Assembly (NCBI GenBank): GCA_964472095.1 | Contig: CAYYIV010000025.1 | Coordinates: 1 to 64,000, forward strand | DNA length: 64,000 nt | Source: Pelagibius sp964472095 | GTDB lineage: Bacteria > Pseudomonadota > Alphaproteobacteria > Kiloniellales > Kiloniellaceae | Direction: 5' to 3' | Part shown: piece by piece, positions 15,748 to 24,294 of the stretch | How the letters are laid out: each line of letters starts with the position of its first letter | Position numbering within the stretch: position 1 is the first letter of the stretch | Translations under genes and position numbers: made by a program | Notes under the pieces: generated by a model | Told to the model about the DNA's origin: nothing | Seen by the model: only the letters and a program-made list of their open reading frames with translations | The model's database searches: none

Positions 15748-18162
15748 CTACCCCAGCATGCGCTCGCGTTTGGGGTCGAACAGCGGCTCCGGCTGCAGAT
15801 TGGCCGGGCGGCGCGCGCCGAGGATCTCGATCTCGAAGCCGCCGTCGGCCTGCGCCAACGCCGCCGGCAGGTAGGCCAGCGCCACCGAGCACCCGGCCCA
15901 GTGGGCGTAGCCGCCTGACGTGACCCAGCCGACCACCTTACCGCCGTGCCACACCGCCTCGTCGCCCACCACGTCGGCCTCCTCCACGTCCACGATGAAG
16001 GTGACGAGGCGCAGCTTGGGGCCGGCCTCCTTCTCCCGCAGCACGGCGTCGCGGCCGACGAAGGCGTTCTTGCGCAGGTCGACGAAACGCTCGAGCCCGG
16101 CCTCGCCCGGCGAGTAGATCGGCCGGTACTCGCGTGACCAGCTGCCGTAGCTCTTCTCCAGGCGCAGGGAATTGATCGCGCGGAGGCCGAACTGGCGCAG
16201 GCCGAGGTCCTCGCCGGCCGCCAGCAGGTCGTCGTAGAGGCGCCGCAGGTCGTCCGGCGCCACCCAGAGCTCGTAGCCGAGGTCGCCGGTGTAGGAGATC
16301 CGCCCGACCCAGGCCGGGATCATGCCGAGATCCAGACGGCGGAAATCCATGAAGGGAAAGGCCGCGTTGGAGACGTCGGCGTCGGTGAGCCGCGCCAGCA
16401 GTTCGCGCGACTTCGGCCCCGCGACGATGAAGCCGTGCATGTCGCGGCTGCGCGATCGCAGCGACACCCCGCTGTCGGGGAGCTGCTGTTGGAACCAGCG
16501 CAGGTGATAGTCCTCGGCCAGGCCGGAGCCGAAGATGAAGAAGCGCTCGGGGCCCACCTTGGCGACGGTGAAGTCGCCGATGATCTTGCCGGCGGGACTC
16601 AGCATCGGCGTCAGCACGAGGCGCCCTTCGCGCGGCATGCGATTGGTCAGCAGGTGCGAGAGCCAGCCCTCGGCCTCCGGGCCCGTCACCTCGTACTTGG
16701 CGAAGATGGCCGTCTCCGTCATGCCGACCGCCTCGCGCACTGCTTTACACTCCGCTTTCACCGGCTCGAAAGCGTTGGAGCGGCGGTAGCTCGGCGTCTC
16801 GACCGGCTCGGCACCTTCCGGCGCGAACCACAGGGCATGTTCCATGCCGTAGTAGGCGCCGAAGACGGCGTTTTCCTCCTTCAGGCGGTCGTAGATCGCC
16901 GTGGTGCGCAGCGGCCGCGCCGCCGGCAGTTCCTCGTTCGGAAAGGTGATCCTGAACCGCCGGCCATAGTTCTCGCGCACCTTGGCGTTGGTGTAGGCCA
17001 TGGTCGCGTAGTCGCCGAAACGCGCAACGTCCATGGCGAAGACGTCGAAGCCCGGGTCGCCTTCGACCATCCAGTTGGCGAGCGCGAGGCCGACGCCGCC
17101 GCCCTGGCTGAAGCCGGCCATGACGCCGCAGGCGACCCAGAAGTTCTTCAGGCCGCGCACCGGGCCGACCAGCGGATTGCCGTCGGGCGCGAAGGTGAAG
17201 GGGCCGTTGATGACCTGCTTGATGCCGGCGGTCTCCAGCGCCGGGAAGTGGTCGAAGGCCATGGCGAGGTTGCCGGAGATGCGGTCGAGGTCGGGCGGCA
17301 GCAGCTCGTGGCCGAAGTCCCAGGGCGTCTGCTTCGGCGACCACGGCACGCAGTTGCGCTCGTAGGTGCCCATGACGAGGCCCAAGCGCTCCTGGCGCAT
17401 GTAGATCTCGGCGCCGAAGTCGATGCAGTGCGGCAGCTCCTCGTCGCGACCGCTCACCTCCGGCATCTCGTCGGTGATGAGGTAGTGGTGCTCCATGGCC
17501 AGCACCGGCAGCTCGAGGCCGACCATGCGGCCGACCTCGCGCGCCCAGAGGCCACCGGCGTTGACCACGTGCTCGGCCTTGATGCCGCCCTTGTCGGTCA
17601 CCACCTCCCAGCCGCCGTTCTGCAAGGGCTGCAGGTCGACGACGCGGGTGAAGCGCTCGATCTCGGCGCCGCCGATACGGGCCGACTTGGCGTAGGCCTG
17701 GGTCACGCCGGCGGGATCGACGTGGCCCTCCATCGGATCGTGGAGCGCGCCGAGGAAGCGCTTCTCGTTGATCAGGGGATGAAGCGCCTTGGCCTCCTTC
17801 ATCGAGATGAGCTCGGTCTCCAGGCCCAGCACCCGCGCCTTGCCCTGGGTCACCTTCAGGAAGTCCAGCCAGGCCGGCGAGTCCGCCAGCATCAGGCCGC
17901 CCGGCATGTGGATGCTGCAGGATTGCCCGGAGATCGCCTCGATCTCCTTGTAGAGGCCGATGGTGTAGGTCTGCAGCTTGGCGACGTTGGGATCGCTGTT
18001 CAGGGTGTGCATGCCACCGGCGGCATGCCAGGTCGACCCGGAGGTCAGCTCGTCGCGCTCCAGCAGGACGACGTCGCGCCAGCCGGCCTTGGTCAGGTGA
18101 TAGAGCACGCTGCAGCCGATGACGCCGCCGCCGATGACCACGACCTGGGCATGAGATTTCAT
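15748..18162 (-). CDS. dimethylglycine/sarcosine dehydrogenase-like flavoprotein with GcvT domains
   Basis: An 804-residue two-part enzyme. Residues 1-380 form a DAO-type FAD domain: dinucleotide motif GGGVIG (11-16) and TSGSTWHAAGG, whose H46 matches the His that binds FAD covalently in mammalian dimethylglycine and sarcosine dehydrogenases. A linker (FAO_M type) leads to a GcvT aminomethyltransferase domain from about residue 430, with VAGPKSRELLARLTD and RISYTGDLGYELWV, ending in a GcvT C-terminal barrel. The family oxidatively demethylates N-methyl glycines and transfers the methylene to tetrahydrofolate. AAGGA precedes the ATG. The exact substrate is not certain. It sits alone, divergent from the glucan gene. 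Confidence 0.85.
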   Translation of the reverse strand: MKSHAQVVVIGGGVIGCSVLYHLTKAGWRDVVLLERDELTSGSTWHAAGGMHTLNSDPNVAKLQTYTIGLYKEIEAISGQSCSIHMPGGLMLADSPAWLDFLKVTQGKARVLGLETELISMKEAKALHPLINEKRFLGALHDPMEGHVDPAGVTQAYAKSARIGGAEIERFTRVVDLQPLQNGGWEVVTDKGGIKAEHVVNAGGLWAREVGRMVGLELPVLAMEHHYLITDEMPEVSGRDEELPHCIDFGAEIYMRQERLGLVMGTYERNCVPWSPKQTPWDFGHELLPPDLDRISGNLAMAFDHFPALETAGIKQVINGPFTFAPDGNPLVGPVRGLKNFWVACGVMAGFSQGGGVGLALANWMVEGDPGFDVFAMDVARFGDYATMAYTNAKVRENYGRRFRITFPNEELPAARPLRTTAIYDRLKEENAVFGAYYGMEHALWFAPEGAEPVETPSYRRSNAFEPVKAECKAVREAVGMTETAIFAKYEVTGPEAEGWLSHLLTNRMPREGRLVLTPMLSPAGKIIGDFTVAKVGPERFFIFGSGLAEDYHLRWFQQQLPDSGVSLRSRSRDMHGFIVAGPKSRELLARLTDADVSNAAFPFMDFRRLDLGMIPAWVGRISYTGDLGYELWVAPDDLRRLYDDLLAAGEDLGLRQFGLRAINSLRLEKSYGSWSREYRPIYSPGEAGLERFVDLRKNAFVGRDAVLREKEAGPKLRLVTFIVDVEEADVVGDEAVWHGGKVVGWVTSGGYAHWAGCSVALAYLPAALAQADGGFEIEILGARRPANLQPEPLFDPKRERMLG

Positions 18163-18472
18163 AGGAATGTCCTTGTTTTAACGCCTGTACCCCGCGACCT
18201 GACCCAGGAATAGTCGGGGTCCAGGAGCCCTTCAGGCCCGCCAGCGACCTGCAGTGGCGCCCAGAGCAAAGCCGAAGGAAGATAACCGCCGGTGAAAGTG
18301 CCAGGGAACAATTTCCGTCGACGGGCGTCATCCTTGCGATGCCGCCCTCCCCCTGCCCGGCCCGGAAAATGCTCTTGGCCAAGGGGTGGCGCCGTCTCTA
18401 GGAGTTCGACCCCGAGGCAAGACAGGCCGAGCCTCCCCCTACTCTTCAACCGACAGCGAAGCGAGACCATCC
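18163..18472. other. 310-bp divergent intergenic region, no element recognised
   Basis: Lies between the divergent starts of the dimethylglycine dehydrogenase-like gene and the glucan protein gene and must hold both promoters. Overlapping ORFs continue from the neighbours but lack conserved features. A short ACCCCG/CGGGGT inverted repeat is present near 18190-18220 on the flavoprotein leader side. I compared it with glycine and cobalamin riboswitch motifs and found no convincing match. Confidence 0.5.
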
Positions 18473-20086
18473 ATGCCGAATGCCCTTTCCAGACGCAGGC
18501 TGCTGCAATGGGCCGGTGCCGGCGTGGCTGCCCCCGCCCTGCTGGGGCCGCTGGAAAGCTGGGCTCAGAGTTCGTCGGGCGGCGGCCTGCACTTTGGCCC
18601 GGCCCTGCCCTTCAGCTTCGAGGCGCTGACCGCGCGTGCAGAGAACATGGCCGGCCGACCCTACGAGCCGCCCTACCGCCCGGCACCGGAGGTCGTCCAA
18701 CAGATCGACTACGATGCCCACGGCAAGATCCGTTTCGATCCCGACAAGGCGCTCCACGGCCCCGACTCCCCCGGCAGCACCAGTGCCTATCCGGCGACCT
18801 TCTTCCACCTCGGCCAGTTCTTCGGCAAGTCGGTGAAGATGCACGCGCTGGAGGATGGCGCAGCCCGCGAAATTCTCTACTCGCCCGACTATTTTGAGAT
18901 GCCCGAGGATTCGGTTGCCCGCCAGCTGCCCGAGGACTCCGGCTTCGCCGGCTTCCGTCTGCAGGAATCGAGCGCACGCGACGACTGGCAGACCCACGAC
19001 TGGGTCGCCTTCCTCGGCGCCTCCTACTTCCGCGCCATCGGCGCCCTGGAGCAGTACGGCCTCTCGGCACGCGGCATCGCCCTCGACGTCGCCGCCGCCG
19101 GACCGGAGGAGTTCCCCGACTTCACCGAGTTCTACATTGCTCCCGCCGCCGCGGCCGATGCGCCGGTCGAGGTCTATGCACTGCTCGACGGACCCAGCGT
19201 CAGCGGCGCCTACCGCTTCTCGCTGATCCGTGCGGAGGGAGTGGTGATGGAGGTCGAGAAGCACCTCTTCCTGCGCCAGGCGGTCGAGCGGCTCGGCCTC
19301 GCCCCGCTCACCTCGATGTACTGGTATTCCGAAGGCAGCCGACCCTATCGCACGGACTGGCGTCCGGAGATTCACGATTCCGACGGCCTCGCCCTCTGGA
19401 CCGGCGGCGGCGAGCGCGTCTGGCGGCCGCTGAACAACCCGGAGCGGGTGACCACCTCTGCCTTTCTCGACGACAGTCCACGGGGTTTCGGCCTGCTGCA
19501 GCGCGACCGCAATTTCGATCACTATCTCGACGGCGTGCGCTACGAGCGCCGGCCCAGCCTCTGGGTCGAGCCGCTGGAGCCCTGGGGGCCCGGCTCGGTA
19601 CAGCTGGTGGAGATCCCGACCGACGACGAGATCCACGACAACATCGTCGCCTTCTGGGTACCGCGCGATCCGGCCGAGGCCGGCAATCGCTACCACCTGC
19701 GCTATCGCCTGCACTGGCAGGCAGACGAGCCCTACCCGGCCGAGAGCTCCGCCCGTGTCGTCGCCAGCCGCATCGGCCGCGGCGGCCAGCCCGGCAAGCC
19801 CCGCCCGCCGGGACTGGTGAAGTTCGTCGTGGAGTTCGATGGCGGACGCCTGGCGGAGCTGCCGGCGAAGAGCGCGCCGCTGCCGATGGTCAGCGCCTCG
19901 CGCGGCGAGATCTCCCGTATCTTCGCCGAGCCGGTGCCCGGCACGGAACGCTGGCGCGCGGTCTTCGATCTGTCCGTCGAGGGAGACGCGCCGGTGGAGC
20001 TGCGCCTTTACCTGACGCTCAGACAGGACCCCCTCAGCGAGACCTGGCTCTACCAGTACCGCCCCGCAGCGGGTGTGCGCAGTTAG
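18473..20086 (+). CDS. periplasmic glucan biosynthesis protein, MdoG/OpgD family
   Basis: A 537-residue exported protein. The start at 18473 opens a Tat-type leader (SRRRLLQWAGAGVAAPALLG); the frame is open further upstream but without signal features. The mature part matches MdoG: LPFSFEALTARAENMAGRPY, FFHLGQFFGKSVKMHAL, GASYFRAIGALEQYGLSARGIA and RDRNFDHYLDGVRYERRPS. OpgG/OpgD proteins act in the periplasm on osmoregulated beta-glucan backbones, and recent work assigns glucan hydrolase activity to the family. The twin-arginine leader favours an OpgD-like assignment. No opgH glucosyltransferase is adjacent. It ends 82 bp before the convergent sulfotransferase. Confidence 0.88.
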   Translation: MPNALSRRRLLQWAGAGVAAPALLGPLESWAQSSSGGGLHFGPALPFSFEALTARAENMAGRPYEPPYRPAPEVVQQIDYDAHGKIRFDPDKALHGPDSPGSTSAYPATFFHLGQFFGKSVKMHALEDGAAREILYSPDYFEMPEDSVARQLPEDSGFAGFRLQESSARDDWQTHDWVAFLGASYFRAIGALEQYGLSARGIALDVAAAGPEEFPDFTEFYIAPAAAADAPVEVYALLDGPSVSGAYRFSLIRAEGVVMEVEKHLFLRQAVERLGLAPLTSMYWYSEGSRPYRTDWRPEIHDSDGLALWTGGGERVWRPLNNPERVTTSAFLDDSPRGFGLLQRDRNFDHYLDGVRYERRPSLWVEPLEPWGPGSVQLVEIPTDDEIHDNIVAFWVPRDPAEAGNRYHLRYRLHWQADEPYPAESSARVVASRIGRGGQPGKPRPPGLVKFVVEFDGGRLAELPAKSAPLPMVSASRGEISRIFAEPVPGTERWRAVFDLSVEGDAPVELRLYLTLRQDPLSETWLYQYRPAAGVRS

Positions 20087-20168
20087 CGGCTGAAGCGTTG
20101 AAAAACACCCGGGCTATCCAGCTTAAGATCAGCCGCGAGTGTGACGATCGAGCAGCGCGGGCAGCAGA

Positions 20169-21326
20169 CTAACTGCCCTCAGCCCCCTCCCCGTAGCCGA
20201 AGCGCCGGGCGGTCGCGCCGGTCGCCGCTTCGATGACCGCGAGGTCGGCAGAAGTGAAATCGGGCCGGTAGTAGCTCGGCGCGTGCATCCGGGCCGCCGC
20301 CTCGGCGACCAGGTTGTCGCTGTCCGGCAGCGCGCAGTGCTCGAAGATGCCGCTGAGCGTCTCGCGCGGGCTGCGGCAGAGGTCCTCGAAGGGCACCACC
20401 CGCACCGCCGCGCGCAGCGCTGCATCGGCCTCCAGCCGGTCGGCCAGCCAGGCGTGCAGGCTGGCCCAGTAGAGCGCCCAGCCCCGCACTTCCTCCCCAT
20501 CCCCAAAGGACTGGAGGATTTCCGCCATGGCGCCGTCATCGACGTTGATCGGGCGACGGTCGAGGCCGAATTCGAAGTGGCCGATGCGCCGCATGTGCTC
20601 CAGAGCCCGCGGGTACCGCTGCTCACCCGCGCTGAACAGTCGGTGCTGTTTCGCCAGGGAGGCGATATGCGCCACGGGGTCGCGCAGCGGCACCACGAAG
20701 CGCGCGTCCGGAAAGAGCTTCAGGAGGTAGGCCATGCGCGTCATGTTGTAGTTGGCCTTGGAGAGATAGCGCCGCCGCCCGCGCACCCACAGCAGCTTGC
20801 GGATATGGTCGCGAAAGAACGCCTCGAAAGGCGGACAGGAGGCCTCGGCGTCCAGCACGCCGCTGCGGCGCGGGTCGTGCAGCCGGTCGAAGAAGGCCAT
20901 CCAGATCGCCTCCTCGAAGGCCTCGGGGCTGTCTGCCGTCACTTCGATGCCGTCGGCGTGGGCGCGCTGCGCCGGCGTGCTGCGCTCATTGGGCAGCCGG
21001 GCCAGGAACAGGTTCCAGAAGATCGGCGTGAAGATGAAGGGATCGTCGCGGTAGCGATGGCTGCCGAGCTGCGGGTGCGCTGCCAGGGTTTCCAGCAGGA
21101 TGGTGGTGCCGGCGCGCGCCAGGCCGCAGACGAAGACCGGCTTCTCGATCGCGATGGCCTCGATATCGGCGGCCCGCATCCGCGTTTCGGCGTTGCCGAG
21201 GCGGATCCAGAGGCGCCGGTGGCGCGCCACCAGACGCCCGCAGTGATGCACCCAGGGCATGACGCGGAAGGCCTCGCTGCGCGCGTCGGCCGGCAGGGAC
21301 TGGGGCGCTGGCGCGTCCAAGGTCAC
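20169..21326 (-). CDS. PAPS-dependent sulfotransferase family protein
   Basis: A 385-residue sulfotransferase-fold protein. The 5'-phosphosulfate loop is FVCGLARAGTTILLETLAAHP (loop at residues 68-75) and the 3'-phosphate site is FVVPLRDPVAHIASLAKQH, so PAPS is the expected donor. No signal peptide; cytoplasmic. The GTG start at 21326 overlaps the upstream stop (GTGA), which selects it over the longer frame reading back into that gene. It is the last gene of a four-gene minus-strand operon that also holds an ASST-like arylsulfotransferase. Acceptor unknown; the group includes enzymes acting on lipids, sugars or peptide tyrosines. Confidence 0.82.
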   Translation of the reverse strand: MTLDAPAPQSLPADARSEAFRVMPWVHHCGRLVARHRRLWIRLGNAETRMRAADIEAIAIEKPVFVCGLARAGTTILLETLAAHPQLGSHRYRDDPFIFTPIFWNLFLARLPNERSTPAQRAHADGIEVTADSPEAFEEAIWMAFFDRLHDPRRSGVLDAEASCPPFEAFFRDHIRKLLWVRGRRRYLSKANYNMTRMAYLLKLFPDARFVVPLRDPVAHIASLAKQHRLFSAGEQRYPRALEHMRRIGHFEFGLDRRPINVDDGAMAEILQSFGDGEEVRGWALYWASLHAWLADRLEADAALRAAVRVVPFEDLCRSPRETLSGIFEHCALPDSDNLVAEAAARMHAPSYYRPDFTSADLAVIEAATGATARRFGYGEGAEGS

Positions 21327-22078
21327 ACCAGGCGGAACAGCAGCTTGATGGCGAGTGAAGCCGCCACCAGCGTGGTGAAGAAGACGAACTCCCAGCTGCG
21401 CACCCACCAGGGGCCGAAGGGCAGCACCTCCTGACGCGGCAGGTCGATCTCGATCCACTCCAGCGGGCTGTCTTCCGCAAGATAGCCGAGCGGATTGGCG
21501 ATCAGCACATTCCACCACTGCTCCTTGTGCAGGGAGGTGACGGGCGCGTTCAGCGGACGCTCGTCAACAACGCGGCCCCTCCCGTCGCGCACGACCAGCA
21601 ATGGCGGTGCCTCAACCGTCACGCCTGAATAGGACCGCGCATCGTTGTCGCGCAAGATCGCCTCATATCCCGCGGGCAGGGTGCGCAGATCCACGGACTC
21701 GCTGCGCTCGGGCACCACGTAGCCGAAAGCGCCATACAGCCAGACCAGCATGAAGAGCAGCGGCAGGGAGGCGAGCACTGCCGGCGTCAGCACCAGCACC
21801 AACTGCTTCATCGAGGTGGCGAACATGGTGGCCATCAGCGGGCGGGCCTCGGCGAAGCTGCCTTCGTGCCTGTCCAACGCGCGGCGCGCCGCGACGGCCG
21901 CTTCGCGGACACGGCGAAGTCGCTGTTGCGGCGAGAGCAGCGCATAGACGGCCATCGACGTCACCGCAGCGAGAAGCCCCCAGAGGACCAGCCGCCCCGC
22001 CGCCGGCACGACGCCGGCCAGCACCTGGTCGAGCCACGTGAGAACCGGGCCGGCCAGATCGAAGAGTCCCAAGGTCAT
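21323..22078 (-). CDS. three-helix membrane protein, possibly EMC3/DUF106 (Oxa1-superfamily)-like
   Basis: A 251-residue membrane protein. Predicted order: helix 1 at about 27-49 (LVLWGLLAAVTSMAVYALL), a highly charged amphipathic stretch 50-85 rich in Arg/Ala (QQRLRRVREAAVAARRAL), helix 2 at about 92-120, an extracytoplasmic domain of about 95 residues, and a last helix at 228-249 (FVFFTTLVAASLAIKLLFRL). Helix, cytoplasmic coiled-coil-like arm, then two helices resembles the EMC3/DUF106 branch of Oxa1-type insertases, with an added external domain; this is a topology-based suggestion. Second-last gene of the sulfotransferase operon; its stop overlaps the next start. Confidence 0.6.
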   Translation of the reverse strand: MTLGLFDLAGPVLTWLDQVLAGVVPAAGRLVLWGLLAAVTSMAVYALLSPQQRLRRVREAAVAARRALDRHEGSFAEARPLMATMFATSMKQLVLVLTPAVLASLPLLFMLVWLYGAFGYVVPERSESVDLRTLPAGYEAILRDNDARSYSGVTVEAPPLLVVRDGRGRVVDERPLNAPVTSLHKEQWWNVLIANPLGYLAEDSPLEWIEIDLPRQEVLPFGPWWVRSWEFVFFTTLVAASLAIKLLFRLV

Positions 22079-22113
22079 CGGGCCTATGGATCAGAGCTGC
22101 GGGGAAAGCGGGT

Positions 22114-22389
22114 TCAACGGCGCTGCGGGGGTGTGGAGCCTTCCTGCGGCTGGGCCGACGCCCGCGCGGTCTGGCTGCCCGCGGCGGCAGCACGCTGCCG
22201 CCGCATCATCCGGCGCAGCGGCCAGACCAGCAGGAAGAGCAACGCGGCGACGACCGCTGCGACGATGCCCCAGAGGGCACCCAGGAGCGACAGCCCCGCC
22301 CCTGGTCCGATATAGGCCATGGCGGGGCCGGCGCCGAAGGCGAGCCCGGCGGCTGCCAGAGCGGCAAGGACCGAGAACTTTCTGTTCAT
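22114..22389 (-). CDS. small membrane protein with YIGPGAG motif
   Basis: A 91-residue protein: a signal-like first helix (MNRKFSVLAALAAAGLAFG, possible cleavage after AMA), then AYIGPGAGLSLLGALWG leading into a second hydrophobic helix (IVAAVVAALLFLLVWPLRR) and a basic, Gln/Ala-rich tail. The YIGPGAG start of the mature part is a pattern I recognise from small uncharacterised bacterial membrane proteins, without a known function. Its ATG overlaps the stop of the ASST-like gene (ATGA), and the next gene starts 35 bp downstream, so it belongs to the sulfotransferase operon. Confidence 0.7.
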   Translation of the reverse strand: MNRKFSVLAALAAAGLAFGAGPAMAYIGPGAGLSLLGALWGIVAAVVAALLFLLVWPLRRMMRRQRAAAAGSQTARASAQPQEGSTPPQRR

Positions 22390-23795
22390 GAACTACTCCT
22401 TTCGTTCAGACGTGACGCAAGCTCATCCCGGAAAGTCGGGTCCAGCGTCTGCGGCGAATAGCGCTGCCCCCAGGACACGATCGGCACGATCGTCTGCCCG
22501 GGCTGTTCGGGATGCTCGGCGCGCAGCGGATTGATGAACTCCCAGACGATACGGCCGTCCCGGGTCACCTCGAAGAGTCGGCCGCCGGCCGTCTCGGTGA
22601 TCAGGGTGTTGCCGTTGGGCAGGCGCTCCTGGGCGCCGCGCGCCTCGCTGAAGAAGGGCTGCTCGACGCTGCCGGAATAGCTCCAGACCACCTCTTCCGT
22701 CAGCGGATCTATTTCCAGGATGCGGGTGCGCCCGCCCTCGCCGAAGCCGCCGAGGTTGTCGTACATCAAAATTCGGCCGTCAGGCAGGATGTCGGGGTCG
22801 TGCTGCGCGATCCAACTGCCGCGCTGGGCCCAGACGATATCCTCCGATTCCAGGTCGAGCACGGCGATGGTGTCGATGTCGCGGAACGACAGCAGCACTT
22901 GCCCTTCCGAGGCGAAGGGCAGGACGGCCGCCGCCTCGGCATCGATCAGGTCCACGTTGTTGGTATGGATGAAGTCGTGCTTGTTGTACCAGGACACGCG
23001 GTTGAGCAGCCACTCGTACTTGGAATTCGCCAGGGCATCGAGAATCGAGACCTTCTTCACCTCCTCGCCTTCCGGCGACAGCACGACGACGAAGTCGTCG
23101 AGGCGCGGCACGGTGAGCTGCGGATGCTTTTCATAGGTGGTCCGCCGCATCTCGTGGGTCAGCCCATAGACGCTGCCGTCCGCGGCGATGTCGATGTCGT
23201 GGTGGGTCTGGCCGAGATAGCTCCAGAGGACGTTGGACTCCTTGTCGAGCTTCACCATGCCGTAGCCCCAGGGGGTATCCCCCGTCGCCACGAAGATGGC
23301 CAGCAGGTCGCCGTTCGGCAGCAGCATGGCCTTTCGCCAGTAGAGGAAATCATCCGGCTGCGGGTTCTTCACCGGCGAGGTCTCGTTCCAGATCTCGCTG
23401 AACGGCAGCTGCCAACTCTGCACGACGGTACCGTCGAGGGCGATCAGCGAGGCCTCGCTGCCATGGCCCGAGGTGTAGAGGGTGTAGCCGGGATAGGCCT
23501 CGGCCGCGTTCACGGTGACGCCCCTCTCCGGGGTGCGTTCCGGCTGCCAGAAATCCGAGGTCAGCGGGTTCTGCGACTGTTTCATCTTGGAGTAGTAAGC
23601 CTCGCCACCGCGGTAGGCCTCGGTCAGTGGCCCCGCGGGAAAGACCTGCATGAACATGACGAAGGTGCCGCCAAGGAAGCTCAGGAACAGCAGCGCCACG
23701 ACGAAGGCGGCGAAACTGATTCCGTCGAACAGCGATCCTGCCGGCTTAGCATCCGTCTGCGGCGGCAGTTCGCTATAGGGCGTCCGGCTATCCAT
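22386..23795 (-). CDS. membrane-anchored ASST-type arylsulfotransferase family protein
   Basis: A 469-residue protein with one N-terminal helix (about 28-50) and a large extracytoplasmic beta-propeller-like domain. Repeated blade motifs (NGDLLAIF, DGSVYGLTHE, PDGRILMYDN, PNGNTLITE) fit the arylsulfotransferase family. Candidate catalytic residues appear in the order known for bacterial ASST: H198/H199 in GQTHHDID, H277-x-N279 in FIHTNNVD, R305 in SFRDID and H332 in AQHDPD. ASST moves sulfate between phenolic esters in the periplasm without PAPS. ATG 23795 is preferred; a TTG at 23828 extends the frame by 11 residues. First gene of the sulfotransferase operon and overlapped by a 22-codon upstream ORF. 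Confidence 0.75.
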   Translation of the reverse strand: MDSRTPYSELPPQTDAKPAGSLFDGISFAAFVVALLFLSFLGGTFVMFMQVFPAGPLTEAYRGGEAYYSKMKQSQNPLTSDFWQPERTPERGVTVNAAEAYPGYTLYTSGHGSEASLIALDGTVVQSWQLPFSEIWNETSPVKNPQPDDFLYWRKAMLLPNGDLLAIFVATGDTPWGYGMVKLDKESNVLWSYLGQTHHDIDIAADGSVYGLTHEMRRTTYEKHPQLTVPRLDDFVVVLSPEGEEVKKVSILDALANSKYEWLLNRVSWYNKHDFIHTNNVDLIDAEAAAVLPFASEGQVLLSFRDIDTIAVLDLESEDIVWAQRGSWIAQHDPDILPDGRILMYDNLGGFGEGGRTRILEIDPLTEEVVWSYSGSVEQPFFSEARGAQERLPNGNTLITETAGGRLFEVTRDGRIVWEFINPLRAEHPEQPGQTIVPIVSWGQRYSPQTLDPTFRDELASRLNERSSS

Positions 23796-23856
23796 GGCGG
23801 CAGCCACCGGCCTGGGACTGCCCAGCAAAGTTTGATTTCAAGCAAGGGTTTGGCAT
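23788..23856 (-). CDS. 22-codon upstream ORF overlapping the arylsulfotransferase start
   Basis: A perfect AGGAGG (23864-23869) with a 7-nt spacer precedes ATG 23856. The ORF runs 22 codons (MPNPCLKSNFAGQ...) to a TAG at 23790-23788, overlapping the downstream ATG at 23795 by 8 nt in another frame, whereas that downstream ATG has no good ribosome site of its own. This is the layout of a translationally coupled leader peptide. A sequencing frameshift that displaced the true start is the alternative. Confidence 0.45.
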   Translation of the reverse strand: MPNPCLKSNFAGQSQAGGCRHG

Positions 23857-23919
23857 GGTGTGGCCTCCTGCTAGAGAGACCGTACAACGCCGTGAATTAT
23901 TCCCGGGTTCCCTGCACTC

Positions 23920-24213
23920 TCACGTGTATACGTGCAAGCGCCAGGTTTCCACCGTCTTGCCCGCGACCAGCGGGGCCGTGACCGCGTTGAAGTTTTCGAA
24001 ATGCGCCGTCTCGCGGTGGCGATCGAAAGCGGCGCGATCATCGTAGACTTCGTATAGGAAGATCCGCGCCGGCCGCGCGTCGTCGAAGCAGACATCGAAG
24101 CGCCGGCAGCCCTCCTCCTTGGTCAGGGAGTTGGTCGCTTGCTGCAGAACGGCCGCCCGAAAGGCCTCGATTGCCTCATTTTTGATCTCGAACACCACCG
24201 TCACCGCAAACAT
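23920..24213 (-). CDS. antibiotic biosynthesis monooxygenase (ABM) domain protein
   Basis: A 97-residue dimeric ferredoxin-like ABM-domain protein: FAVTVVFEIKNEAIEAFRAA, then KEEGCRRFDVCFDDARPARIFLYEVYDDRAAFDRHRET (in two parts) and HFENFNAVTAPLV, the usual order of the YgiN/LsrG-like group. Such proteins oxidise or isomerise small quinone-like or keto compounds, or are heme-binding; the substrate is not predictable. The start at 24213 has a strong GGAGGTGAGG site 3 nt before the ATG; the longer frame to 24507 runs through the divergent small gene and is rejected. Confidence 0.83.
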   Translation of the reverse strand: MFAVTVVFEIKNEAIEAFRAAVLQQATNSLTKEEGCRRFDVCFDDARPARIFLYEVYDDRAAFDRHRETAHFENFNAVTAPLVAGKTVETWRLHVYT

Positions 24214-24294
24214 GCCCTCACCTCCCCGTTTTGCCGGGAAGACCTTAGCGGATCGAATCGCTAGACTGAACCGTCGCAACCACGAGGCCGCAGA

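Noticed and set aside
15141..15923. Overlapping ORFs of 92-173 codons on both strands in the dctP upstream gap
   Set aside because: They overlap each other and the flavoprotein end, carry no recognised motif, and their composition reflects high GC; the tandem repeat also creates artificial Ser/Asp/Thr repeats.
18159..18470. 103-codon minus-strand ORF and a possible riboswitch in the dimethylglycine dehydrogenase leader
   Set aside because: The ORF starts nearly at the divergent gene's start and is not conserved in pattern. A GCCACTG stretch recalled cobalamin riboswitches, but no B12 box follows and the order of elements is wrong.
23920..23940. CACGTGTATACGTG palindrome as an operator for the sulfotransferase operon
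   Set aside because: It overlaps the last codons of the ABM-domain gene (LHVYT), so coding constraint and position make an operator role doubtful.
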